Shown here: positions 51,745 to 60,488 of the stretch, in pieces
How positions within the stretch are numbered: position 1 is the stretch's first letter
Layout of the letters: every line of letters starts with the position of its first letter
DNA from: Nonomuraea zeae
Lineage (GTDB): Bacteria > Actinomycetota > Actinomycetes > Streptosporangiales > Streptosporangiaceae
Assembly: GCF_005889725.1 (NCBI RefSeq)
Contig: NZ_VCKX01000028.1
Location: forward strand, 1-64,000
Length of the DNA stretch: 64,000 nucleotides
Reading direction: 5' to 3'
Made by a program: the position numbers and the translations under genes
Notes under the pieces: model-generated
Told to the model about the DNA's origin: nothing
Database searches by the model: none
Seen by the model: the letters and a program-made list of their open reading frames with translations, nothing else

Positions 51745-54700
51745 TCAGTGAGATTCGTGGGACTCGTGCTCCTCCGTTTCCAGGAATGCCGTCTGAATCA
51801 GCCGGTCCCCGAGTCTTCTGTCCACGAAGAAACCCCGGCCGGGCGGGAGAGGCTGCGGCCGGACCTTGCCGAACAGCACGCCCTCCTCCCGGTTGCCCGA
51901 CATGATCAGCGCCGGACTGGCCATCTCCTTGAGCCGCTGCACCGCCGGGTCGTACATGGCCCGGTTGGCGCCGCCCATCTGACGGGCGACGATCAGGTGC
52001 AATCCGATGTCACGGGCCTGCGGCAGCAGCTCGGCCAGCGGCTGCAGGAGGCTGTTGGAGGAGGTGGCCACCAGGTCGTAGTCGTCCACCACGACGTAGA
52101 GGTCGGAGCCCTTCCACCAGCTGCGCGCGCGAAGCTGCTCAGGGGTGAGGTCCGCGGGCGGGAGACGCTTGAGCAAGGCCACCCGGATCTCCTGCACCAG
52201 CTCGGCGGCTGCGGCACTCGATGCGGCATAGCCGATGCGATGGTCGGTGACCGCCGTGTCCAGCAGCGACCGGCGGTAGTCGATCACGACCATCCTGGCT
52301 TCCTTGGGCGTCTTGCGTGCGACGAGGCCCTCCATGATCAGCCTCAGCACGTTCGACTTGCCGCACCCGGTGTCGCCGAAGACGATGAAGTGCGGATCGG
52401 TTCTCAGATCGACGGCGACCGGAGAGAGCGCCGCCTCGTCGATGCCGATCGCGATCCGCTCCTTGCCGGTCTCCTCCTGGCCCGGCAGGCCGGCCGCGGG
52501 CAGCAGCGTCGGGAGCAGCCGCACAGATGGAGCGGCCGGGCCTTGCCACGCGGCGTCGACGCTCTCCACGAGGGCGCGCAACCCGTCGGCGAGGTCGTCG
52601 GCGCGGCGCAGCCCGTCGATACGGGGCAGGGCCGACAGGAAGTGCATGCCGTCCTTGGTGAGCCCGCGACCCGGCGTGCCCTCGGGCACCGCCAGCGACG
52701 CGCTCCGCCCGATCTCCGACTCGTAGGCGTCACCGAGCTTGAGCTCGATCTTGGTGCCGAACAGGTCGCGGATGCCCGGCCGGAACTCCGACCACTTGTT
52801 CGTGGTCGCCATGACGTGGATGCCGTAGCCGAGCCCGCGCGCCGCCAGGTCGGTGATCACCTGCTCCAGGTGCTCGTACTCCTGCCGGATCGTCAGCCAG
52901 CCGTCCACAACCAGGATCACATCGCCCCAGCCGTCGCCCTCGATGCCGCCTTCGGCCAGTCGCTTGCGGTAGGTCGCGATCGAGTCGATGCCCTGGTCGG
53001 CGAAGTCCCGCTCGCGCTGCTGGAGGATGGTCGAGATCTCGGCGACCGTACGCCGGACCCTGTCGGCGTTCTGCCGGTTGGCCACGCCGCCCACGTGCGG
53101 CAGCCCCTCCAGCGCCGAGAGCGTGCCGCCGCCGAAGTCCAGGCAGTAGAACTGCACCTCACGGGGGGTGTGGGTGAGTGCCATGCTGCTGATCAAAGAG
53201 CGCAGCAGGGTGCTCTTGCCGCTCTGCGTGCCGCCGGCGACGCCGACGTGCCCGGCCGCGCCGGACAGGTTCAGCCAGTACGGATCGCGGCGCTGGTCGA
53301 AGGGCCTGTCGATGATGCCGATGACGGCGTGCAGCCGCCCTCTGCCGTCCCAGTCCGGCGTGGACAGCCCCAGCTCGGGAGTCACGGACAACCGTGGCAG
53401 CAGGTGGGTCAAGGCCGGCGGCTCGCCCAGCGGCGGCAGCCAGATGCGATGTGCGGCGGGGCCGCGTCCCTGCAGCCGGCCGACCACGACGTCGAGCAGG
53501 CTGGGCTGAGGGCCGCTCTCCTCCGCCTCCGCAGGCGCCTCTTCCGCCGGCTTCTCGACGACGGGGAGCGGGGTGTAGCTCGACCCGTACTCGACGATCT
53601 CGCGCGCCGCCGGCTGCCCGTCGTCCGCCACCCGCCTGGTGTCCGGCTGGTAGGCGGCGGAGACATAAGCGGCCTTGAACCTGGTCATACCGGTGGTGTC
53701 GAACTTGAGATAGCCGTTGCCCGGCGCCGAGGGCAGCTCGTAGGCGTCGGCCACGCCCAGCACGGCCCGGCTCTCCATGGCCGAGAACGTGCGGAGGCCG
53801 ATCCGGTAGGACAGATGGGTGTCGAGCCCCCGCAACCTGCCCTCGTCCAGGCGCTGGGAAGCCAGGAGCAGATGCACGCCGAGCGATCGGCCAAGGCGGC
53901 CGATCATCACGAACAGGTCGATGAACTCGGGCTTGGTGGACAGCAGCTCGCTGAACTCATCGAGCACGACGAAGAGCGTGGGCAGCGGCGACAGGTTGGC
54001 GCCCTGCTCACGGGCGCGCTCGTAGTCGCGGAGTGAGGCGTAGTTGCCCGTCGCCCGCAGGAGCTCCTGCCTGCGCACCATCTCGCCGTGCAGCGCGTCG
54101 TGCATGCGGTCCACCAGGGGAAGCTCGTCCTCCAGGTTGGTGATGACAGCGGAGACATGCGGGAGGGAGTCGAGGCCGAGAAAGGTCGCGCCACCCTTGA
54201 AGTCGACCAGGACGAAGTTGAGGATCTCCGAGGAATGGGTGACGGCCAGCCCGAGCACCAGCGTACGCAGCAGCTCCGACTTTCCGGAGCCGGTGGCTCC
54301 GATCAGCAGGCCGTGCGGGCCCATGCCGCCCTGGGCCGACTCCTTGATGTCAAGCTCGACCATGCGGCCGTCCGCACCGAGCCCGATCGGGACCCGCAGC
54401 CTGTTGCGACCGGCCCGTGGCCGCCAGGTGATCGCCGGGTCCAGCCTCCGGGGATCGCCGATGCCCAGCAGGTCGGTGAGCGTCGTGTTGATGGCCAGCA
54501 TGTCCTCGCCGTCGCCGCCGCTCACAGAGGAGGCCCTGAGCGGGGACAGTTGTCTGGCCAGCCCTTCCATCCACACGAAGGCCAACTTGTCCGGCGCGCC
54601 CAGCCTCGTCTTCCGCTCCTTTCCCGCGTGGTCGATCTTCACCATGTGCAGGCCGTCCTGCTGGACGTCCAGCCGCAGCGTGTTGCTCTCCTCGACGGCG

Positions 54701-55746
54701 CCGGTGGAGTCGGTCAGATCAATGACGGTCACGCCCTGGATGGCGTCGCTGCCGAGCTGCGAGTCATGCGGAATGTGCCCGCCGTCCACGATCACCACGT
54801 GGTACGGCAGCGCGTCAGAGGGCGAGCCCGGCTGAAATCTGGCCCGTTCCCTGAGCTCGCCGCCGACGAGCCGATCCAACTCGCCGAGGTTGTGGGCCAT
54901 CAGCCGGACGGGTCCGGCCGCGTCGAGCGCGTCTGGGTGGAGGGCGTGCGGGAGCCACTTGGCCCACTCCCAGTGGGGCATGCGCTCCTGGCCTGCGCAG
55001 ACCATGATCCGCATGTCGTCGGGGGAGTGGAAGACAGTGATCTGGCCGACCAGTGCGCGCACGAGACCGCGTATCGCCGTGAGGTCGCCGGTGAGCCGGA
55101 TGCGGGCGAAGGAGGCGAGGGCGACGGCCACGGGCAGCCGGGAGACCGTGGAGTGGGCGCGCATGAACCTCCGCAGCGCGCCGGCCGACAGCGCGTCCAG
55201 GTCCTCCACGGGCTTGGAGTCCGGTGGGAAGAGCTGGATGGCCAGTTTCTGCACACCGGTGCCGACCCGTATGGTGCTGAAGTCCTCGTCTCGGGGGCGG
55301 CGCTCCCATAACCGGGGTCCCATGGCGATCCACCACAGCGAGTCCGGCTCGGGGCCGCTCCACTCCAGAGCCTCGCGCTGCTGCTTGGCGGCGCGCCCGG
55401 CTTTCCTGCGGACCTGACCGAGATAGCGGAAGTAGTCGCGGCGAGCGCCGTTGAGCCGATGTTTACGCTCGCCCGCCTGACGCCCCATCTGGCTGACGGT
55501 CATGCCGACCATCGAGACTGCGAACAGGCCGCTGGCGACGTACATGATCGGGTTGGCGTTTCCCCCCGCGGTGAACATCAGCGCCATCGCCGCGGCCCCC
55601 GCCACCATGGGCAGGTAGGCGAGTACCAGCATGAAGCCCTGGCCCTGGACCTCTGGAATCTCCGGTGGAGACTCCAGCATGACTTCCCCGCGAGGTGGCT
55701 TGGGGCCGGGGCGGCGCTCCGGGCGCCGGACAACCACTTTGCTCAC
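51745..55746 (-). CDS. eccC: Type VII secretion system FtsK/SpoIIIE ATPase EccC (single chain)
   Basis: A 1333-residue motor protein. Two membrane helices lie at ~38-85. Three ATPase domains follow, with Walker A GATGSGKS (~487), GGTQSGKS (~841) and GDTGCGKS (~1130). Only the first has a canonical Walker B acidic pair (VVLDEF); the others read LVVDGW and VVVDDYD. EccC drives and recognises secretion substrates. In some mycobacterial ESX systems it is split into Ca and Cb; here it is one gene. Start is GTG at 55746, divergent from eccD across 70 bp. Confidence 0.95.
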   Translation of the reverse strand: MSKVVVRRPERRPGPKPPRGEVMLESPPEIPEVQGQGFMLVLAYLPMVAGAAAMALMFTAGGNANPIMYVASGLFAVSMVGMTVSQMGRQAGERKHRLNGARRDYFRYLGQVRRKAGRAAKQQREALEWSGPEPDSLWWIAMGPRLWERRPRDEDFSTIRVGTGVQKLAIQLFPPDSKPVEDLDALSAGALRRFMRAHSTVSRLPVAVALASFARIRLTGDLTAIRGLVRALVGQITVFHSPDDMRIMVCAGQERMPHWEWAKWLPHALHPDALDAAGPVRLMAHNLGELDRLVGGELRERARFQPGSPSDALPYHVVIVDGGHIPHDSQLGSDAIQGVTVIDLTDSTGAVEESNTLRLDVQQDGLHMVKIDHAGKERKTRLGAPDKLAFVWMEGLARQLSPLRASSVSGGDGEDMLAINTTLTDLLGIGDPRRLDPAITWRPRAGRNRLRVPIGLGADGRMVELDIKESAQGGMGPHGLLIGATGSGKSELLRTLVLGLAVTHSSEILNFVLVDFKGGATFLGLDSLPHVSAVITNLEDELPLVDRMHDALHGEMVRRQELLRATGNYASLRDYERAREQGANLSPLPTLFVVLDEFSELLSTKPEFIDLFVMIGRLGRSLGVHLLLASQRLDEGRLRGLDTHLSYRIGLRTFSAMESRAVLGVADAYELPSAPGNGYLKFDTTGMTRFKAAYVSAAYQPDTRRVADDGQPAAREIVEYGSSYTPLPVVEKPAEEAPAEAEESGPQPSLLDVVVGRLQGRGPAAHRIWLPPLGEPPALTHLLPRLSVTPELGLSTPDWDGRGRLHAVIGIIDRPFDQRRDPYWLNLSGAAGHVGVAGGTQSGKSTLLRSLISSMALTHTPREVQFYCLDFGGGTLSALEGLPHVGGVANRQNADRVRRTVAEISTILQQRERDFADQGIDSIATYRKRLAEGGIEGDGWGDVILVVDGWLTIRQEYEHLEQVITDLAARGLGYGIHVMATTNKWSEFRPGIRDLFGTKIELKLGDAYESEIGRSASLAVPEGTPGRGLTKDGMHFLSALPRIDGLRRADDLADGLRALVESVDAAWQGPAAPSVRLLPTLLPAAGLPGQEETGKERIAIGIDEAALSPVAVDLRTDPHFIVFGDTGCGKSNVLRLIMEGLVARKTPKEARMVVIDYRRSLLDTAVTDHRIGYAASSAAAAELVQEIRVALLKRLPPADLTPEQLRARSWWKGSDLYVVVDDYDLVATSSNSLLQPLAELLPQARDIGLHLIVARQMGGANRAMYDPAVQRLKEMASPALIMSGNREEGVLFGKVRPQPLPPGRGFFVDRRLGDRLIQTAFLETEEHESHESH

Positions 55747-55816
55747 GCGACGTTCCTACCAGATGTGACCCGCTATGTTCTGTGCTGTCCGTGATGCTTG
55801 TGGGACGGAGTGGACC

Positions 55817-57304
55817 GTGGATTCGATGGTTCAGAAGCCGCCGCTGCCCGAGTCTGTGCCTGATGCGGAGTCGCCCATGCCGACGCATTCGGAGCCGATC
55901 CAGCAGGGTGCCCTTGCGCAGATACCGCTGCCCCTGCCGGTGTTGTGCCATGTCACGATCGTGGGTCCCGGCCGGAAGGCCGACCTGACGCTGCCCGCCG
56001 ACATACCGCTGCCGCACGTACTGCCTGGGCTGCTGCGCGTGCTCGGCGAAGTGGGCGGTGACGCCACGTCGTCCCCGGGATGGGTGCTGCAGCGGCTCGG
56101 TGGGGCTCCGCTCGACCTGGAGCAGAGCCTCGGCACGCTTGGCGTGCTCGACGCCGAGATCCTCTATCTCCGGCCACGCGAGTCGATCCTGCCACCCGCG
56201 ATCTTCGATGACGTGGCGGACGTCGTCGCCAGGGGCGTCAACGGATCGAGCACGTGGACGGCGGCGCACACCAGGTCTCTCGGTGCCGCCGGTGCGACGG
56301 GACTCCTGGTCCTCGGCGCCGTCGGTGTCGCCTTGGCCGACCTGCCCCCGCTGATCAGCACGATCGTCTTCGGAGTGCTCTCGCTGGTGCTGATCCTTGC
56401 GGGAAGCGTGCTGGCGCGTGCCATGGGCGATTCCGCCGCCGGCGCGCTGATCGGCCACGCGGCGCTGCCGCACGCCTTCCTGGCCGGGCTGTTCGCCCCG
56501 GCCGGCGAGGGCAGCCTGGCCGGCATCGGTGCTCCGCACCTGCTCGCCGCGCTCGCCTGCACGGCCCTAGGCGCCGCCGTCGCCGGGATGGCGATCTCGC
56601 ACGGCATTCCCGGCTTCCTCGGTACGGCCATAGCCGCGACGTGCGGCGCGGTCGGCGCGGCCGTGGTCATGGTGACGGGAGCCATGCCGGCCGGGGTGGC
56701 GGCCGTGGCCATCGCCGCGCTGCTGGCGCTGAGCCCGCTGGTGCCGACGCTCTCATTCCGGCTGGCCCGGGTGCCGCTGCCGGCAATGCCCACCACGGCC
56801 GAAGAACTGCGCGCTGACAATCAGCGGCTAGACGCGGCGGCGATCCAGGAGCGCACCGTGATCGCTCAGCGCTACGCCACAGGTTTCATCACCGCCATTG
56901 GACTGGCCGCGCTGGCGGCTCAGGCACTGTTGGTGCTGCACGACGGCCTGGTGGCCTACATCATGGCCGTCACGCTCTCCCTGACGCTCATCATGCGCGC
57001 CCGCGTCTTCTCAGGTCTCGGCCAGCGGATCTGGCTGATCGGCTCCGGCATGGCGGGGTTTGTCATGGTGGCCTTCGCACTCAGCTTCAAGGGCGGGATC
57101 ACCGGTGCGCTGGCTGTGGCGATCTGCGTGCTGTGGGTCTCCCTGCTGACGGTGGGAATCGGGATGAGCCTGGCTGCGGGAAAGCCCTCGCCGTTCTGGG
57201 GCAGGGCCGGGGACATTCTGGAACTGCTGCTGATCGTCGAGTTGTTCCCACTCGCGGTCGGCGTGTTGGAGATATACGGCTGGGTGCGCAGATTGTCTGG
57301 TTAA
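55817..57304 (+). CDS. eccD: Type VII secretion integral membrane protein EccD
   Basis: A 495-residue protein with an N-terminal ubiquitin-like (YukD) domain of ~90 residues (CHVTIVGPGRKADLTLPADI) and about eleven C-terminal membrane helices. This is the EccD layout that forms the membrane channel vestibule. The GTG start at 55817 is favoured by GGAG 6 nt upstream; ATG 55826 is an alternative, and an earlier ATG at 55775 lacks a ribosome site. It is transcribed away from eccC and towards the WXG100 genes. Confidence 0.93.
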   Translation: MDSMVQKPPLPESVPDAESPMPTHSEPIQQGALAQIPLPLPVLCHVTIVGPGRKADLTLPADIPLPHVLPGLLRVLGEVGGDATSSPGWVLQRLGGAPLDLEQSLGTLGVLDAEILYLRPRESILPPAIFDDVADVVARGVNGSSTWTAAHTRSLGAAGATGLLVLGAVGVALADLPPLISTIVFGVLSLVLILAGSVLARAMGDSAAGALIGHAALPHAFLAGLFAPAGEGSLAGIGAPHLLAALACTALGAAVAGMAISHGIPGFLGTAIAATCGAVGAAVVMVTGAMPAGVAAVAIAALLALSPLVPTLSFRLARVPLPAMPTTAEELRADNQRLDAAAIQERTVIAQRYATGFITAIGLAALAAQALLVLHDGLVAYIMAVTLSLTLIMRARVFSGLGQRIWLIGSGMAGFVMVAFALSFKGGITGALAVAICVLWVSLLTVGIGMSLAAGKPSPFWGRAGDILELLLIVELFPLAVGVLEIYGWVRRLSG

Positions 57305-57340
57305 TGCGTTGCTTGCCCTTTTGTGGGAGGAGTGGAGACT

Positions 57341-57787
57341 GTGCAGGAGTTCGGAGACTTCGCGAACATCGACATTGACAGGTTGCTCAAGGGGGCCGGC
57401 GAGCAGTTCGCGCTCATGGAGGAGTTTCAGAAGAAGCTGGACTCCTATGTCGGCCGGGCACAGGACGAGCACGGTCTGGTCACCGTCGAGTACGGTCAGG
57501 AAGGAGTCCGCGAGCTGGATCTGCACCCCAAGGCTCTGCGCCTCTCCTCCGGAGAGCTTGCCGACCTCATCAAGGCGGCGCTGAAGGACGCCGCCCGCGA
57601 CTTCCAGCAGCAGATCCATGAGGCCATGAGCGCGACATTCGGCGACTCCGGCGACAACCCCATGAAATACCTCGACGATCCGGAAGCGGCGGGCAGGGAG
57701 ATCAAAGAGGCGCAGTCCGCCTATGACCGGACATTTGATGACGTAATGGGCGAGCTCAACCGCATCCGGCTCCGGATGGAGCTGTGA
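57341..57787 (+). CDS. YbaB/EbfC family protein (ESX-locus type, copy 2)
   Basis: A 148-residue protein with two long helices flanking LVTVEYGQEGVRELDLHPKALRL, the YbaB/EbfC core. The GTG at 57341 has GGAGGAG 8 nt upstream. It lies 36 bp after eccD and before the WXG100 pair. It is a distant homologue of the product of 48595-49026. YbaB-like proteins recur in actinobacterial T7SS loci, role unknown. Confidence 0.75.
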   Translation: MQEFGDFANIDIDRLLKGAGEQFALMEEFQKKLDSYVGRAQDEHGLVTVEYGQEGVRELDLHPKALRLSSGELADLIKAALKDAARDFQQQIHEAMSATFGDSGDNPMKYLDDPEAAGREIKEAQSAYDRTFDDVMGELNRIRLRMEL

Positions 57788-57975
57788 GCGGTTTGGCGTA
57801 GAGCGCACGATCTATTGGCGATGCGCGCAGACCTGGCGGTACGGGCGGAGCTTTGTGATCTATGGGGCGTGTGGTGGCTAACATGCGAGCTGATGTTGTT
57901 TCGCGGCGGTAGTTCGCCCAACTCACGTTGACCGCCCGCCGTATGAGACAAGTCCATGTCCACATGGAGGGTCAA

Positions 57976-58320
57976 ATGTCACTGTACGGAGCAAGTCCTA
58001 CGCAGTTGACCAATGCCGCGGGGTACTGCCAGGACACCGCCCAGTACATCGAAGGTATGCGTCAGCGAGTTCAGGCGATCAAAGCCGACCTGACCACCCA
58101 GGGCTGGAGGGGCGGCGCAGCCCAGAAGTTCAGCGGCGCGCTCGACCAATGGGACGTCGAGTTCAGGGCCGTGATCAAGATCCTCGAAGACATCCATGAC
58201 CGGCTCAACATCGGCGCCGGCGTCTACAGGAACGCCGCCGACCAGAACATGGACCTGTCCGGGTCACTGGTCAGGGATGGCGCCGCGGGCCGGATCGACT
58301 CAGTGATCAACAGCAACTAG
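57976..58320 (+). CDS. WXG100 family protein (EsxA/EsxB-like, first of pair)
   Basis: A 114-residue helical-hairpin protein with the turn GWRGGAAQKF. The ATG at 57976 has GGAGG with 5-nt spacing; an upstream extension in frame lacks one. It forms a pair with the next gene, 24 bp downstream, as expected for a heterodimeric ESX substrate. Near the C-terminus VYRNAAD is close to, but not exactly, the YxxxD/E secretion motif. Confidence 0.9.
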   Translation: MSLYGASPTQLTNAAGYCQDTAQYIEGMRQRVQAIKADLTTQGWRGGAAQKFSGALDQWDVEFRAVIKILEDIHDRLNIGAGVYRNAADQNMDLSGSLVRDGAAGRIDSVINSN

Positions 58321-58344
58321 CGGACCGACACAACGGAGATCGCA

Positions 58345-58650
58345 GTGACCGTTCCCGATGATCACACATTCGTCAAGTTCGGCAGCATGGAGCAGGCCTA
58401 CGAGGAGCTGAAGAAGGTCGTGACCGAGCTCGACAGAGCCACGGACGATCTGTTCGCCGACATCAAGAAGGAGCTCGGGGCCAGTTGGGAGGGCGAGGCC
58501 GAGCAGTTCTTCAACACGAAGAAGGACCAGTGGGACGCCCACGAGCAGGCGATGGGCCGGCAACTGTTCCAGGCGGCCAGCGCCGTCAACATCGCCAAGG
58601 GAAACTACGAGGCTGCTGAGCGGCGCAACATCGCCATCTGGACGGACTGA
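58345..58650 (+). CDS. WXG100 family protein (second of pair, with YxxxE signal)
   Basis: A 101-residue helical-hairpin protein with SWEGEAEQFF as the WXG turn and YEAAE near the C-terminus, matching the YxxxD/E type VII export signal. Start is GTG with GGAG 6 nt upstream. It should dimerise with the preceding WXG100 protein and be exported through EccC/EccD. Confidence 0.92.
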   Translation: MTVPDDHTFVKFGSMEQAYEELKKVVTELDRATDDLFADIKKELGASWEGEAEQFFNTKKDQWDAHEQAMGRQLFQAASAVNIAKGNYEAAERRNIAIWTD

Positions 58651-58728
58651 CCGCAACCGTCCACGCCTTCCTCCCCCGGTCACCGCGGCGGCGCGGTGAC
58701 CGAGATCTCGCCTCTGCAGGAGTGAGTG

Positions 58729-59094
58729 ATGGGCAAGCCGGATCGTGATTCGCCGATCGATCCACACGTGGCCGCCAAATTCGAGAGTGACGGGAGGGTC
58801 CACGAACCCTCCACGATGCGATCGATCGCCGCAGTTCTGTCGAAGCACATCGAGGCCGTGGAGAAGCCGGGCTTCAGCGGGTCCGCCATGACCGAGATCC
58901 AGCTCGAGGCCGCTCAGTTCGGGGAGTGGACAGATGCCAAGATCTTCGGCGCGACCGCAGGCAGGGACAGCGCGGGACAGAAGCTCGGGCAGATCCACTC
59001 GGAGTTCGTCAAGGCCTACAAGGATGTCATCGCGGCCATTGAGGCGAGCGCGGCCAACCACACCGAGGCGGATACGCGAAACGAGGGCGCCTGA
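58729..59094 (+). CDS. Small ESX-associated helical protein (PE-like partner)
   Basis: A 121-residue, mostly helical protein: MRSIAAVLSKHIEAVEK, then FGEWTDAKIFGATAG and EFVKAYKDVIAAIEASAANH. The ATG at 58729 has GGAG 7 nt upstream. It lies 2 bp before the larger PPE-like gene, the arrangement of PE/PPE pairs. No PE motif is visible, so partnership is inferred only from position and size. Confidence 0.65.
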   Translation: MGKPDRDSPIDPHVAAKFESDGRVHEPSTMRSIAAVLSKHIEAVEKPGFSGSAMTEIQLEAAQFGEWTDAKIFGATAGRDSAGQKLGQIHSEFVKAYKDVIAAIEASAANHTEADTRNEGA

Positions 59095-59096
59095 CC

Positions 59097-60488
59097 GTGG
59101 CTGACAGCGGCTCACAAGCCAAGACGGTTTACATCTGGGGTGATGCGGTTCCCACCGGTGAGACGGAGCCCCATCCGAAGGCGGAGATCCGGCGCCTGCT
59201 GGGGACGTCACAGCAGGAGCTGATCAAAAAGGGGGGATCGGCCTACACCAGCGCGGCTGAGGCGATCATCAACGCGGTCGTCGGAATCGAGGACCACGCC
59301 GGCAAGATCCTCACCATTTGGCGGGGTCCGGATGCCGACAAGGCGCGCATCGCGCTGGAGCTCGTGTGCACGACCGGCAACCAGCTGGCGTGGACACTCG
59401 CGGAAATGGGCCGGAGCCTGGAGACCTACGCGGGTTACATCCCCACGGCCATCGCCGAGGTCGATGGCAGCACGGCGGACCAGCATGAGGTGGACGCGAA
59501 AGTTCCTGAGGTCATGCTGGCCCGAAACAGGATGCTGACGCTGGACCTCCTCGGGGATCCCCGTGTGATCGCCGCAACCTGGATCGAGAACGCCAAGGCC
59601 CAGGAGGCGCTGAAGAGACTCAACGAGAAGATCCGCTCTCTGCTCATCTCCTCGGTGCCCATCAACATCAACTATGAGCTGCCGGCCGTGGCGATCCCGC
59701 CCACGCCCGGCGCCTCGATCAGCGTCGAATATCGGAGCGGGGCCGGGACTCAGGGTGCCGGCACCGCCGTCCACGACGGAGGCAGCGGTGCAGACGACGC
59801 GAGCGTGAGCGGTGCGGGCACCGGGAGCGGGGGCTCCACGGGTGGCGCGGTGAACCCTCGGCAGGATGACGGCGGTCCGGGCGGCAAAGAGGGTGCCGGC
59901 CCCGGGACGCAACCGGATGATCAGCCCGGCCAGGATCAGTCCGCCGGCCAGGACCTGCTGGGTGCCGAGGAACAGGCGCGTGATGAGAGCCAGGGAAGTG
60001 GGGACGGATCCGGCGAACCGGCTGGTTCTCCAGGTGCCGGCACCGGAGCGGACACAGAGGACGCTACCGCTCCGCCGGTGATCGGTGCCGAGGACAAGAC
60101 CGCTCTAGGCGATGCCACGCCGGGGGCCGACCCCACCAAGACCGAGACCTCTTCCTACCAGCCCACTACGGCCGTCACGCCGGCCACGATCGGCACTCCT
60201 CCGGTCAGTACGGTGACCCCCACCGCGACTCTGCCCCCGGCCGCCACGGGTCCGGGCGTCCCGTCGGTGATCGGTTCCCCGAGCACCGCGTACACGTCTG
60301 GCGCGGGAGTCGCGGCGATGCGCGGCGGCAGCGCGGCAGCCACGTCCGGCGTGCCGTTCATGCCGATGATGGGAGGCGGCGGCCCGATGGGGGATGAGGG
60401 CGGTGACATGGAGCGCGGCACCTACCTGTCGGAGGACGGGTCGGCCTGGAGCAGCAGCCGTGACGTGACGGATCCGGTGATCGGATGA
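59097..60488 (+). CDS. Large WXG/PPE-like secretion substrate with low-complexity tail
   Basis: A 463-residue protein. The N-terminal ~210 residues are helical with W75-R76-G77 (LTIWRGPDADKA). The remainder is Gly/Ser/Pro/Thr-rich. The last ~40 residues carry MPMMGGG, then YLSEDGSAW and DPVIG, a tail shared with the next protein. Start is GTG 59097, 2 bp after the previous stop. Its own stop overlaps the next start by ATGA. Probably an exported PPE-like protein; function unknown. Confidence 0.72.
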   Translation: MADSGSQAKTVYIWGDAVPTGETEPHPKAEIRRLLGTSQQELIKKGGSAYTSAAEAIINAVVGIEDHAGKILTIWRGPDADKARIALELVCTTGNQLAWTLAEMGRSLETYAGYIPTAIAEVDGSTADQHEVDAKVPEVMLARNRMLTLDLLGDPRVIAATWIENAKAQEALKRLNEKIRSLLISSVPININYELPAVAIPPTPGASISVEYRSGAGTQGAGTAVHDGGSGADDASVSGAGTGSGGSTGGAVNPRQDDGGPGGKEGAGPGTQPDDQPGQDQSAGQDLLGAEEQARDESQGSGDGSGEPAGSPGAGTGADTEDATAPPVIGAEDKTALGDATPGADPTKTETSSYQPTTAVTPATIGTPPVSTVTPTATLPPAATGPGVPSVIGSPSTAYTSGAGVAAMRGGSAAATSGVPFMPMMGGGGPMGDEGGDMERGTYLSEDGSAWSSSRDVTDPVIG

